A stretch of DNA of 64,000 bases from Saccharothrix syringae (GTDB lineage: Bacteria > Actinomycetota > Actinomycetes > Mycobacteriales > Pseudonocardiaceae). Within the stretch, counting starts at the first letter, position 1. Each line of letters begins with the position of its first letter. The position numbers and the translations under genes were made by a program. The DNA is taken from positions 558,001 to 622,000 of the forward strand of contig NZ_CP034550.1 in the NCBI RefSeq assembly GCF_009498035.1. Direction: 5' to 3'. Shown piece after piece: positions 9,228 through 17,778 of the stretch. The notes beneath the pieces were generated by a model. That model was not told where the DNA came from and did not search any database. It worked only from the letters and a program-made list of their open reading frames with translations.

Positions 9228-10142
9228 GTGTCGCACATCACAGGGGTTGCGCCGGTGAGGGCGCGGGCACGCCTGGAGGTGGAACGGGACCCGGATGGCC
9301 GATCGGTCGTGCGGGTCCTGCGGTCGGCGGCGCCGCTGCGGCTGGTGCCGCACCGCGGCCGCGCCGGCACCGCCCTGGTCCACCTGGTCGGCTCGGTCAC
9401 CGCGCCGCTGGGCGGCGACGACCTGGAACTGGACGTCCTGGTCGGGCCGGGCGCGGCGCTGGTGTTGCGCGGAGTAGCCGCCACCCTCGCCCTCCCCGGC
9501 CACCGACCGGGTGGCAGTCGTTCACACGTGCGGGTGGAATTAGGGGAGGGGGCCGAGGTGGAATACCTCCCGGAACCGACCGTCGTCACGGCGCGGGCGC
9601 GCCACGAAGCGGTGTTCCGCGCGCGGTTGGGTGAAGGCGCCCGACTCCATACCCGGGAAATTCTCGTGTTGGGGCGTTCGAACGAACCGGCGGGCCTGCT
9701 CGACACCACCTTGGACGTCCGGGGAAACGGAACCGCAATAAAACAGACATCTCATCTGGGGGTGCCCGAGGTCGACGGCAGCCCGGCCGGGACGGCGGGC
9801 CTGCGCGTGCTCGGCGCGGAGCTGCTGTGCTGGGGCGAGGACCCGCCGGCAGCGGTTTCCGCGGCCTGGTGGTCGCTCGTGCCGCTCGCCGGGCGCGGCA
9901 GCCTGACCACCGCGTTGGGGCCGGACGCCGTGGCCGTGGAGCGCGAATTGGACGAGGCACGCGCCCGGCACCCGGGTTGGCGCGATCATCTGACTCGATC
10001 TCGAACACGATTCCGAGTCCCGGATCACACCGAAAGTGACGGATCGGGTGGTGGTCATCACCGTGCGGGCGGTTCCGCCAAAAGCCCGGAACCCGTACCG
10101 TCGCGGGATCGCCAGGTGCCACAAGTGCCAGGCAGGCGGTAG
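9228..10142 (+). CDS. ureD: Urease accessory protein UreD/UreH
   Basis: 304 residues from the GTG at 9228 with GGAGGA directly upstream. UreD is the scaffold that docks UreF-UreG on apo-urease. Conserved features seen: the LRSAAPLRLVPHRGRAGTA entry region, VRVELGEGAEVEYLPEPTV and the FRARLGEGARL repeats. The last ~40 residues (after FRVPDH) are Gly/Ser/Pro-rich and probably a non-conserved tail. The segment around 9640-9760 has unusually A/T-rich codons (ATA, AAA, ACA, TCT) for this genome. It is separated from ureABCFG by the antisense DUF4232 gene, so it needs its own promoter. Confidence 0.88.
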   Translation: MSHITGVAPVRARARLEVERDPDGRSVVRVLRSAAPLRLVPHRGRAGTALVHLVGSVTAPLGGDDLELDVLVGPGAALVLRGVAATLALPGHRPGGSRSHVRVELGEGAEVEYLPEPTVVTARARHEAVFRARLGEGARLHTREILVLGRSNEPAGLLDTTLDVRGNGTAIKQTSHLGVPEVDGSPAGTAGLRVLGAELLCWGEDPPAAVSAAWWSLVPLAGRGSLTTALGPDAVAVERELDEARARHPGWRDHLTRSRTRFRVPDHTESDGSGGGHHRAGGSAKSPEPVPSRDRQVPQVPGRR

Positions 10143-10166
10143 GAACACCACGCCCGGGAGGTCGGA

Positions 10167-10823
10167 ATGTCGGAGACGACGAACATCGCGTTGCCGTCGA
10201 TGCGCGTGTCTTACGAGCAGGGCTCGCTCACGGAGAGCGACCTGGCCTCGAACTGGCACGAACAGCTCCAGCTGTGGCTCGACCAGGCCACCGGCGCGGG
10301 CCTGCCGGAGCCGAACGCGATGGTCCTCGCCACCTCCGACCCGGAGGGCAGGCCCTCCTCCCGCACCGTGCTCGCCAAGGGCCTCGACGAGCGCGGCCTG
10401 GTGTTCTTCACCAACTACACCTCGGCCAAGAGCCACGACCTGATGGCCACCCGGTACGCCTCGGCCACGTTCCCCTGGTTCGCCATGCAGCGGCAGGCCC
10501 ACGTGCGCGGCGTCGTGGAGAAGGTCGGCCCGGACGAGACGGCCCGCTACTGGGCCGGCCGCCCGCGCGGCTCGCAGCTCGGCGCCTGGGCCTCGCCGCA
10601 GTCGCGCGTGGTCAGCGGCCGGACGTCGCTGGAGAGCGCGCTGCACAAGGTCGAGCGGCAGTTCGCCGACGCCGACCGGGTACCCGTGCCGCCCCACTGG
10701 GGCGGCTGGCGCATCCGGCCCGAGGAGGTCGAGTTCTGGCAGGGCCGCCGCGACCGGATGCACGACCGGCTCCGCTTCCGCCTCGGCCGCGACGGCTGGG
10801 AAGTGCAGCGCATCGCGCCCTGA
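10167..10823 (+). CDS. pdxH: Pyridoxamine 5'-phosphate oxidase
   Basis: 218 residues, the family's usual length. FMN-dependent oxidation of pyridoxine/pyridoxamine phosphate to PLP. Seen: MRVSYEQGSLTESDL near the N-terminus, PNAMVLATSD, PSSRTVLAKG, FFTNYTSAKS, the ARYWAGRPRGSQLGAWAS substrate loop, and the C-terminal WQGRRDRMHDR with Arg/His ligands. A GGGAGG site lies 5 nt before the ATG. It begins 24 nt after ureD and could be cotranscribed with it, ending at a strong hairpin. Confidence 0.96.
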   Translation: MSETTNIALPSMRVSYEQGSLTESDLASNWHEQLQLWLDQATGAGLPEPNAMVLATSDPEGRPSSRTVLAKGLDERGLVFFTNYTSAKSHDLMATRYASATFPWFAMQRQAHVRGVVEKVGPDETARYWAGRPRGSQLGAWASPQSRVVSGRTSLESALHKVERQFADADRVPVPPHWGGWRIRPEEVEFWQGRRDRMHDRLRFRLGRDGWEVQRIAP

Positions 10824-10839
10824 ACGACTTCGCGCGAAC

Positions 10840-10870
10840 GGGCCCCGCGGACAACCGCCGCGGGGCCCGT
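10840..10870 (+). terminator. Terminator of pdxH
   Basis: Arms CGGGCCCCGCGG and CCGCGGGGCCCG, 16 bp past the pdxH stop. It lies between convergent genes and may serve both. Confidence 0.75.
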
Positions 10871-10878
10871 TCCGCGTC

Positions 10879-11277
10879 TCAGGGGCCGTTCCCGGGGCCG
10901 TACTGCGCCACCCCTTCGCCGAAGGACCAGTCGATCGGCTCGTTCTCGGTCAGGGAGACCAGGACGTTGCGCGGCTCGGTCCCCGCGTACTCGTGGGCCA
11001 GCTCGGCGATCCGCCGGTACAGCGCCTGCTTCTGCTCCGGGGTGCGCCCGGAGCGCAGGGTGATGGTGACGAACACGACGTCGTCGTCGCGGCGGATGCC
11101 CAGGTAGTTCCCGTCGTAGCGCATCGTGCCGGTCGTGCCGTCGTGGCCGACCAGGACCTGGAACAGGTCGTCGGGCGGGATGCCGATCGCCTCGACCAGG
11201 GCGTCGTGCACGGCGCGGCCGAGCGCGTCGAGTCGTTCGGGACCGGCGTTCAGCGCGTCCACGCGGACCAGCGGCAC
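10879..11277 (-). CDS. Tautomerase-family protein
   Basis: 132 residues. The chain begins (after Met) with Pro2 in MPLVRVDAL, the catalytic N-terminal proline of the 4-oxalocrotonate tautomerase superfamily. Two beta-alpha-beta halves are visible (VRVDALN..., VVFVTITLRSGRTPEQKQALYRRI), making this a fused, double-length member. Substrate unknown. A GTG start with GGAGG 5-6 nt upstream, inside the end of the preceding TetR gene (stop and start separated by one base), so it is the second gene of a two-gene operon controlled by that TetR. Confidence 0.85.
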   Translation of the reverse strand: MPLVRVDALNAGPERLDALGRAVHDALVEAIGIPPDDLFQVLVGHDGTTGTMRYDGNYLGIRRDDDVVFVTITLRSGRTPEQKQALYRRIAELAHEYAGTEPRNVLVSLTENEPIDWSFGEGVAQYGPGNGP

Positions 11278-11278
11278 G

Positions 11279-11866
11279 TCAGCCCTCCTTCCGGACGTGG
11301 GGTGCGAGCAGGCCCAGGGCGCCGTCCACGGCGCGGGCGTAGACGTCGGCCGAGCCCGCGGCGCGGGCCAGCACGTAGCCGCCCTGGAGCACCGCGACCA
11401 GCGCGGTGGCCGTGGCGACCGGGTCGAGCCGGGGGTCCAGCTCGCCGTTCGCGGAGCCCTCCGCCACCAGCGCCGCCAGCTGCTCCGTGACCCGGGTGAA
11501 GGTCTCCTCGACCGGTGCGCGCAGCTCCGGGTCCGCCATCACGTCCGGGTCCTGGGTGAGGCGGCCGACCGGGCAGCCCCGCAGGGCCGCGCGCTCCCGC
11601 CCCAGGTAGGCGGTGATCCGGTCGAGCGCGGTGCCGGTGCCGGCGAACTCGGCCTCGGCCCTGGCGCGCATCTCGTCGGCGCTGCGGCGGATCGCGGCCA
11701 GCGCGAGGTCGGGCTTGCCCCGGAAGTGGTGGTACATGCTGCCCTGGCCCGCGCCCGCCCGCTGCTGGATCGCCTTCGGGCTGGTGCCGACGTAGCCGCG
11801 TTCCCACAGCAGCTCCCGGGCGCTCTCGATGAGTTGTTCCCTGGTGTCCACGCCGTCACCGTACAT
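11279..11866 (-). CDS. TetR/AcrR-family regulator
   Basis: 195 residues from the ATG at 11866; an in-frame GTG at 11851 is an alternative. The N-terminal HTH (REQLIESARELLWERGYVGT ... GQGSMYHHFRGKPDL) is typical, and the ligand domain carries the RGCPVGRLTQDPDV motif seen in the YxaF/LmrA-like group. No ribosome site precedes either start, so a leaderless or very short leader is likely. A palindrome covers the first codons and the -10 region, implying autorepression. It probably controls itself and the downstream tautomerase. Confidence 0.88.
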   Translation of the reverse strand: MYGDGVDTREQLIESARELLWERGYVGTSPKAIQQRAGAGQGSMYHHFRGKPDLALAAIRRSADEMRARAEAEFAGTGTALDRITAYLGRERAALRGCPVGRLTQDPDVMADPELRAPVEETFTRVTEQLAALVAEGSANGELDPRLDPVATATALVAVLQGGYVLARAAGSADVYARAVDGALGLLAPHVRKEG

Positions 11867-11878
11867 ACTAGTAGGTAC
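11861..11878. promoter_or_regulatory. Palindromic operator at the TetR start
   Basis: GTACATACTAGTAGGTAC is a near-perfect 18-bp palindrome with one mismatched pair. On the minus strand it contains a TAGTAT -10-like element, with TGAACC 17 bp further upstream as a possible -35. A repressor bound here would block transcription of the TetR-tautomerase pair. Confidence 0.6.
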
Positions 11879-11890
11879 AGACGCAACGGT

Positions 11891-13396
11891 TCAGTCGGCG
11901 TGCGCGCGGGTGAGCGTCGCGCCACCGCAGCGGACCGCCTGCGCCTCGGGGGTGTTGACCAGCACCTCCACCTCCACGTCGGCCGGTGCGACGACGTAGG
12001 AGTAGGTCGCGTCGCGCGGCGCCTCGCCGTGGTCGAACCAGACGGCCAGCAGGCCGTCCCGGACCTCCGCCGACCACTCGCCGCCCAGCGACCGGTAGAC
12101 CAGGCCCGCGTGGGCGACCCGCCCGGCGCCCGCGGCGACCGGGCCGGCGGCCACCCGCTGGTCGACGGTGGTCAGCACCCGGCCGGCCGCCGGCGCGGTG
12201 ATGCCCGCGCCCAGCGCGACCACCGCGTCCGGGAAGCAGAACCAGGTCTTCCAGCCGTCGGCGAACCGGTCCGTGCCGGCCAGGCGCATGGTGGCCACGC
12301 CGTGCGCGCCGTCGGCCCACCCGCGCACGTCGTCGGACGCGCCGCGCTCCAGGTAGGGGCGGGGGAACAGGGAGCGGCCCTGCTCGGTGGTGGTGCCGGG
12401 CAGCCGCGCCCAGTCCCAGCGGGGGATCGCGTCGCGGTAGCCGTCGGGCGCGCCGGTCACGCGGAACGCGGTCACGCCGTCGCCGAGGTGGCGCCCGCTG
12501 GTGTTCTCGCCGTTCAGGCTCTCGGTGGGCACCGTGCGGGTGGAGGAGGCGCGGACCGTGCACGACCAGCCGGGGCGGCGGTGGGCCAGGTAGTCCGAGC
12601 GCGGGAACCAGCGCGTGCCGACCAGCGGTTCGCCGCCGCCGGACAGCCGCGCGGCGCACGCGGCCAGCTCGTCGGCGCGGTGGCCGTGCCGGGCCAGGGC
12701 GGTCACCGCGTCGCGCAGCGAGTCGACCCGGTGCGAGTCCGGGCGGACCACCTCGCGGCCCATGCAGGTGAAGTCGTAGGTGTCGCCGTGGGCGAACCAC
12801 TGCTGGCCGTCGAGCAGGAAGTCCGCGAAGGCGCGCCTGGCCGGCGCGTCGAACAGGTGGACCCAGCGGGTGAGCGAGGCGACCAGGCTCGCGCCGTAGC
12901 CGCCGGAGTAGAGCTGCGGGCCGTGCTGGTGGAAGCTCAGGTCCGGCTGGACGCCCTCGCCGGTGGTGGGTTCGAGCACCGAGCACATGCGCGCGACCTC
13001 GTGCCGGACCACGGCGTCGTCGCCGGTGAGCAGGCCGCGGCGGAGCTGGACGGCCGCCGCCCACACCAGGTTCTGCCCGGTCATCTCCACCGGGCCCGCG
13101 GCGTCGCGCAGCCAGTCGCCCCACGCCCGGCGCCGCTCGTCGTCGAGCAGGTCGGCCACGCCGAGCAGGGCGTCGCCGACCATCTCGGGCGCGCCGACCT
13201 CGTTGTACCACCAGTTCTCCGACCGGGGCGCGAGGCGGCGCCAGGCATCCAGGGCGGTGAGCCGGTCGCGCGGCGGCAGCGCCGGCACCCGGGCCAGGTG
13301 CTCCAGCTGGGGGAAGTCGTGGGGGTCGCGCGCGGTGTAGTCGATGTCCGGCCAGGTGCCGTCGGGGGCCATGCCCGGGTTCACGCCTGGGTTCAT
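11891..13396 (-). CDS. Polysaccharide lyase family 8-like enzyme (hyaluronate/chondroitin/xanthan lyase type)
   Basis: 501 residues from the ATG at 13396; a later ATG at 13372 is possible. Family-8 catalytic hallmarks are present: ENWWYNEVGAP (Asn/Trp), QPDLSFHQHGPQLYSGGYG (catalytic His and Tyr), and NGENTSGRHLGDG in the central beta-sheet domain. Such enzymes eliminate at uronic acids of glycosaminoglycans or xanthan. It is short: only about 60 residues precede WWYNE, where family members usually have a full alpha-toroid start and a secretion signal, and no signal peptide is visible. Either the N-terminus is truncated or the enzyme is intracellular. Divergent from the MFS gene. Confidence 0.82.
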   Translation of the reverse strand: MNPGVNPGMAPDGTWPDIDYTARDPHDFPQLEHLARVPALPPRDRLTALDAWRRLAPRSENWWYNEVGAPEMVGDALLGVADLLDDERRRAWGDWLRDAAGPVEMTGQNLVWAAAVQLRRGLLTGDDAVVRHEVARMCSVLEPTTGEGVQPDLSFHQHGPQLYSGGYGASLVASLTRWVHLFDAPARRAFADFLLDGQQWFAHGDTYDFTCMGREVVRPDSHRVDSLRDAVTALARHGHRADELAACAARLSGGGEPLVGTRWFPRSDYLAHRRPGWSCTVRASSTRTVPTESLNGENTSGRHLGDGVTAFRVTGAPDGYRDAIPRWDWARLPGTTTEQGRSLFPRPYLERGASDDVRGWADGAHGVATMRLAGTDRFADGWKTWFCFPDAVVALGAGITAPAAGRVLTTVDQRVAAGPVAAGAGRVAHAGLVYRSLGGEWSAEVRDGLLAVWFDHGEAPRDATYSYVVAPADVEVEVLVNTPEAQAVRCGGATLTRAHAD

Positions 13397-13469
13397 GCCG
13401 GGCAGTGTGGTGGGCGCGGGTGTGCGACGTCTCGGTGAAAAACTTGTTAGTTGTCGTAGGCTAAGGACC

Positions 13470-14735
13470 GTGCGAAAAGTCCTGGGGCGGATCGCGATCG
13501 ACACCCGTCCGCTGAAGGTGCCCGCCTTCCGGCGGCTGTGGCTGTCGACCGTCGTGACCGCGGTCGGCAGCCAGCTCACCGCGGTGGCCGTGCCCAAGCA
13601 GGTGTTCGACCTCACCGGCTCCTCCGGCTGGGTCGGCGTGTCGGCCGGCATCGCGCTGGTCCCGCTGCTGGTGTTCGGCCTCTACGGCGGTGCGATCGCC
13701 GACGTGGTCGACCGCCGCAAGCTGCTGGTGGTGACCAACACCGGCATCGCGGTGACCTCGGTGCTGCTGTGGCTGCAGGCCGCGTTCGCGGTGGACTCGG
13801 TGTGGCTGATCATCCTGCTGCTGTGCCTGCAGCAGGTGTTCTTCGCCGCCAACGCGCCCGCCCGCAGCGCGTCGGTGGCCCGCCTGGTGCCCGCCGACCA
13901 GCTGCCCGCCGCGTCGGCGCTGTCGTCCACGGTGATGACGTTCGGCGGCGTGTTCGGACCCATGCTGGCCGGCGCGCTGATGCCCCTGGTCGGCCTGTCC
14001 ACCCTCTACCTCGTCGACGCCGTGGCGCTGACCCTGACCATCTGGGCGGTGTGGCGGCTGCCCCCGCTGCCGCCGCTGGACGGCACCTCGCGGCGGGCCG
14101 GCCTGCGCGACGTGGTCGACGGCGTCCGGTACCTGGCGCTGCAGAAGATCCTGCTGGCCAGCTTCCTGCTCGACGTCATCGCCATGGTGTTCGGCATGCC
14201 CCGGGCGCTGTTCCCGGAGATGGCGGAGCACACCTTCGGCGACCCGCCCGGCGGCGGCCTGGCGCTGGGCTGGCTGTTCGCCGCGATCCCGCTGGGCGCG
14301 ATGCTGTGCGGCCTGGTGTCGGGCTGGACCTCCCGCGTGCACCGGCACGGCGTGGGCGTCGTGCTCGCGGTCGTGGCGTGGGGCGTGGCGATGATCGGTT
14401 TCGGCCTGTCGCACGCGCTGTGGCTGGCCGTGCTGTTCCTGGCCGTCGGCGGCGCGGCGGACATGATCAGCATGGTGTTCCGCGGCTCGATCCTCCAGGC
14501 GGCCGCCTCGGACGAGATGCGCGGCCGGATGCAGGGCGTGTTCATCGTGGTGGTGGCCGGCGGGCCGCGGCTGGCGGACCTGCTGCACGGCACGACCGGC
14601 GCGCTGGTGGGGCCGGGGCTCGCCACGGCGCTGGGCGGGGTGCTGGTGGTGGTCGCGACGGTGCTGGCGGTGCTCGCCATCCCGGCGATCAGGCACTACC
14701 GGTTCCAGCCCCTGGCCGCCGAACCGGCCTCCTGA
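13470..14735 (+). CDS. MFS transporter (EntS-like exporter group)
   Basis: 421 residues from the GTG at 13470 with TAAGGA upstream. Begins MRKVLGRIAIDTRPLKVPAF, then about 12 hydrophobic segments. The signature loop GGAIADVVDRRKLL between helices 2 and 3 and ANAPARSASVARLVPADQLPAAS in the first half are typical of the enterobactin-exporter-like MFS_3 family. Likely proton-driven efflux of a small molecule; substrate unknown. The 73-bp gap to the divergent lyase gene contains a short A/T-rich tract (AACTTGTTAGTTGTCG) that probably holds both promoters. Confidence 0.88.
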   Translation: MRKVLGRIAIDTRPLKVPAFRRLWLSTVVTAVGSQLTAVAVPKQVFDLTGSSGWVGVSAGIALVPLLVFGLYGGAIADVVDRRKLLVVTNTGIAVTSVLLWLQAAFAVDSVWLIILLLCLQQVFFAANAPARSASVARLVPADQLPAASALSSTVMTFGGVFGPMLAGALMPLVGLSTLYLVDAVALTLTIWAVWRLPPLPPLDGTSRRAGLRDVVDGVRYLALQKILLASFLLDVIAMVFGMPRALFPEMAEHTFGDPPGGGLALGWLFAAIPLGAMLCGLVSGWTSRVHRHGVGVVLAVVAWGVAMIGFGLSHALWLAVLFLAVGGAADMISMVFRGSILQAAASDEMRGRMQGVFIVVVAGGPRLADLLHGTTGALVGPGLATALGGVLVVVATVLAVLAIPAIRHYRFQPLAAEPAS

Positions 14736-14885
14736 CCTCGGCGGGGTGAGGGCCCGGGTCGCCTGCCGCTCGTCGCGGCGGGCGGGGCCGGTCCGGCCTC
14801 GTGGGCCGAGTCGGGTTCCCGAGTGCGGCGGGAGTGGGCCGGGCGGGCGCGGCGGGTGGTCGCGGGCCGAACCGGCCTCCTGACC
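14718..14885. repeat. 20-bp direct duplication of the MFS gene's 3' end
   Basis: GCCGAACCGGCCTCCTGACC, which carries the MFS stop codon, occurs at 14718-14737 and again at 14866-14885. The 14736-15042 gap otherwise shows no supportable gene. It holds a small hairpin at 14892-14910 and the promoter of the permease. Confidence 0.55.
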
Positions 14886-14891
14886 GCGGGC

Positions 14892-14910
14892 CGCGGGGCC
14901 CGACCCCGCG
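14892..14910 (+). terminator. Weak hairpin between MFS and APC genes
   Basis: CGCGGGG and CCCCGCG separated by five bases, without a U-tract, just after the second copy of the duplicated MFS end. Confidence 0.35.
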
Positions 14911-15042
14911 CCCCCGCCCGGGTCGTCCCGCTGCGGTTCCCCGCACACCCCGAAGCCCCGCACCCGCCCGGACATCAAGCCTTGCCCAAAGATCGGCCGC
15001 CGGCCTGCGCGCCCACCCTGTGATCCGGCACACTCAACCGGC

Positions 15043-16425
15043 ATGGCGGAAGCGACGAGCGCACCGGCGCAACCGGAACTGAAGCGGGCCATCGGCCCCA
15101 AGCTCCTGCTGTTCTTCGTGGTCGGCGACATCCTGGGCACCGGCGTCTACGCCCTCACGGGCAACGTCGCGGGCAAGATCGGCGGCGCGCTGTGGCTGCC
15201 GTTCCTGATCGCCTTCGTGGTCGCCTTCCTCACCGCGTTCAGCTACCTCGAACTGGTCGGCAAGTACCCGCGCGCGGCGGGCGCGGCGCTCTACACCAAC
15301 CGGGCGTTCAAGATCCAGTTCCTCACCTTCATGGTGGCGTTCGCGGTGATGAGCTCGGGCATCACCTCCGCCTCCTCCGCCGCGCTGGCCTTCGGGCGCA
15401 CCTACCTCCAGGCGGTGATCAAGGAGTTCTTCTCGGACACGTTCACCGTCTCCGCGACGCTGGTCGCGATCCTGTTCATCGTCGGCCTGGCCGCGGTCAA
15501 CTTCCGGGGCGTCTCGGAGTCGGTCAAGGCCAACGTGGTGCTGACCTGCATCGAGCTGTCCGGCCTGCTGATCATCATCGTGATCGGCGTCGTCGCCGTG
15601 CTGGCCGGCGACGGCGACGCGAGCCGCCTCACGCAGGTCGACCCGGCGCCCGGCCAGAGCGCGCTGGTCGCGATCACCTCGGCCACCGCGCTGGCGTTCT
15701 TCGCCATGGTCGGCTTCGAGGACTCGGTGAACATGGCCGAGGAGTGCCGCGACCCGGTGCGCATCTTCCCGCGCGCCATGCTGTGGGGCATGGTCGTGGC
15801 CGCGACCATCTACGTCCTGGTCGCGATCACCTCCTCCCTGCTCATCCCGGCCGACGAGCTGTCCAAGGCCGGGTCCTCGGCCCTGCTGCGGGTGGTGCAG
15901 GTCGGCGCGCCCGGCTTCCCGCTGTGGGTGTTCTCGCTGATCGGCCTGTTCGCCGTGATCAACTCGGCGCTGATCAACATGCTGATGGCCAGCCGGCTGG
16001 TCTACGGCATGGCCAACGAGCGGATCATCCCGAAGCCCTTCGGCGTCGTGCACCCGTTCCGCCGCACGCCGTGGATCTCGATCGTCTTCACCAGCGGTGT
16101 CGCGATCATCCTGGTCTCCACCGTGGACATCGCGGCGCTGGGCGGCACCACGGCGCTGCTGCTGCTGGTCGTGTTCGCCATCGTCAACGTCGCGGTCCTG
16201 GTGCTGCGCAAGGACAAGGTGGACCACGAGCACTTCCGCGCGCCCACCTGGGTGCCGGTGCTCGGCGCGATCACCTGCGCCTACCTGGCCAGCCCGCTGT
16301 CCGGGCGGGCGTCGGCGGACTACCGGATCGCGCTGTACCTGCTGGGCGCCGGCGTGGTGCTGTGGGCGATCAACCGCGTGGTGCACGGCAGGGCGGAGGT
16401 CGACGCGGAGAAGCTCAAGGCGTGA
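15043..16425 (+). CDS. APC-family amino-acid permease
   Basis: 460 residues with about 12 hydrophobic helices. The consensus around helix 1 (LLLFFVVGDILGTGVYALTG) is the APC substrate-binding unwound helix, and GFEDSVNMAEECRDP is the conserved helix 6-7 loop. Likely a sodium- or proton-coupled amino-acid or polyamine importer; the specificity cannot be read from sequence. Its 3' end overlaps the convergent MBL gene by 11 bp. Confidence 0.9.
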   Translation: MAEATSAPAQPELKRAIGPKLLLFFVVGDILGTGVYALTGNVAGKIGGALWLPFLIAFVVAFLTAFSYLELVGKYPRAAGAALYTNRAFKIQFLTFMVAFAVMSSGITSASSAALAFGRTYLQAVIKEFFSDTFTVSATLVAILFIVGLAAVNFRGVSESVKANVVLTCIELSGLLIIIVIGVVAVLAGDGDASRLTQVDPAPGQSALVAITSATALAFFAMVGFEDSVNMAEECRDPVRIFPRAMLWGMVVAATIYVLVAITSSLLIPADELSKAGSSALLRVVQVGAPGFPLWVFSLIGLFAVINSALINMLMASRLVYGMANERIIPKPFGVVHPFRRTPWISIVFTSGVAIILVSTVDIAALGGTTALLLLVVFAIVNVAVLVLRKDKVDHEHFRAPTWVPVLGAITCAYLASPLSGRASADYRIALYLLGAGVVLWAINRVVHGRAEVDAEKLKA

Positions 16426-17221
16426 CGTCCCGGGCGCGGTGGGGCCGGGGGAACCGCTCCAGCCCCGCCGCGTCGTGGGCGCTGAAGACCGCCAGCCGGT
16501 CCGCGGCCGAGCGCAGCCGGTCCTGGTTGGCCAGGCGCAGCTCGGCGATGGTCTGCACCTGCTTCTCGAAGGCGCCGATGACGGGCGGCACCCACGGCGG
16601 GGTCTCGACCTGGCCGTGGTGGAAGAAGGCGTCGCCCGCGTGCAGCAGCCAGCCGCCCGGGGTGCGCACCGCGACGCCGGTGTGGCCGCGGGTGTGGCCG
16701 ACCAGCGGCACCAGCAGCACGTCGGGCAGCAGCTCGCGGACGCCGGCGAAGCCCTCCCAGGTCTCGCCGGTCGGCTCGTGCGGGGTGAACCGCGCGTGCC
16801 GGAACTGGCCGGGGGAGTAGCGCGGGTTGTCGCGGTCGTCCAGCTCCGCCCGCAGCACGTGCACCTCGGCGTCGGGGAAGTCGCGCAGGCCGCCCGCGTG
16901 GTCGACGTCGAGGTGGGTCAGCGCGACGTGCCGCACGTCGGCGGGCGAGAAGCCCAGCGCCTCGACCTGCCGGACGGCGGTCTCGCGCTCGTCGAGCACG
17001 GGCCGGGCCAGCAGGCGGAACCGCCGCGGCAGGGTCGCCGCGGGCGTGCGCACGTCGTCCAGGCCCATGCCGGTGTCGACCAGGACCAGGCCGTCGGCGT
17101 CGGTCTCCAGCAGCAGCACGTGGCACACGAGCCCGGCGCGGCGGAACACCGAGCCCCGGCCGTCGACCAGCCTGCCGCCGAGGGGCCGCATGGTGCCGCA
17201 GTTGAGGTGGTGGACCTTCAC
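16415..17221 (-). CDS. MBL-fold metallo-hydrolase (lactonase-like)
   Basis: 268 residues with the zinc-binding motif THLDVDHAGG (about residues 101-110) and a further metal histidine in GHTRGHTG and Asp in HAGDAFFHHG. The start MKVHHLNCGTMRPLGGRLVDG resembles quorum-quenching lactonase-type and related MBL proteins, but the substrate is open. It overlaps the upstream TetR gene by 4 bp (ATGA), so the two are one operon and the TetR likely controls it. Confidence 0.88.
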   Translation of the reverse strand: MKVHHLNCGTMRPLGGRLVDGRGSVFRRAGLVCHVLLLETDADGLVLVDTGMGLDDVRTPAATLPRRFRLLARPVLDERETAVRQVEALGFSPADVRHVALTHLDVDHAGGLRDFPDAEVHVLRAELDDRDNPRYSPGQFRHARFTPHEPTGETWEGFAGVRELLPDVLLVPLVGHTRGHTGVAVRTPGGWLLHAGDAFFHHGQVETPPWVPPVIGAFEKQVQTIAELRLANQDRLRSAADRLAVFSAHDAAGLERFPRPHRARDVTP

Positions 17222-17772
17222 GGTGCGGGCCTCTCCAGGAGGGCGCCCAGGCGGGCGGCGACGGCGTGCAGCGGCTGGAGGGAGCGGCGGGTGCGGGCCA
17301 GGACGAGCGCGCCCTCGATGGCGGCCAGCGCGGTGGTGGCGGCGTCCTCGTCGCCCGCGTGCTCGGCGATGGCCCGCTGCCAGGAGTCGTAGACGTCCGC
17401 GCAGGCCACGCGGATGGGCTCGCTCTCGGCCGCGGCGTCGAGCGCGACCGTGGTGATCGGGCAGCCGCTGCGGAAGTCGGAGGCGAGCAGGTTCGCGGCC
17501 AGCAGCTCCACCACCGCGGCGAGCGCCCTGGCGGTGTCCGGCTCGGCGTCCAGGGCGGCCTTGAGGGCGTCGAGGAGGTTCGCCCCGGCGAGGGCCACGG
17601 CCTCGGTGGCCAGCTGCTCCTTGCCGCCGGGGAAGTGGAAGTAGAGGGAGCCCTTGGGGGCGCCCCCCTCGGCCAGGACCTGGTTCAGGCCGGTCGCGTG
17701 GTAGCCCTGCGCCTGGAACAGCTCGGCGGCGGTGCGCACCACGCGGTCACGGGTGTCGGTTCGCTTCGGCAC
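17218..17772 (-). CDS. TetR-family regulator (LmrA/YxaF-like)
   Basis: 184 residues. HTH with DTRDRVVRTAAELFQAQGYHAT and APKGSLYFHFPGGKEQL; the FRSGCPITTVALDAA motif in the C-terminal domain is characteristic of the LmrA/YxaF group. The GTG start has no ribosome site, and a TATAGT -10 ends exactly 7 nt before the GTG, so the mRNA is predicted to be leaderless. An operator palindrome sits between the -35 and -10, so autorepression is very likely. First gene of the TetR-MBL operon. Confidence 0.9.
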   Translation of the reverse strand: MPKRTDTRDRVVRTAAELFQAQGYHATGLNQVLAEGGAPKGSLYFHFPGGKEQLATEAVALAGANLLDALKAALDAEPDTARALAAVVELLAANLLASDFRSGCPITTVALDAAAESEPIRVACADVYDSWQRAIAEHAGDEDAATTALAAIEGALVLARTRRSLQPLHAVAARLGALLERPAP

Positions 17773-17778
17773 CGTTTT

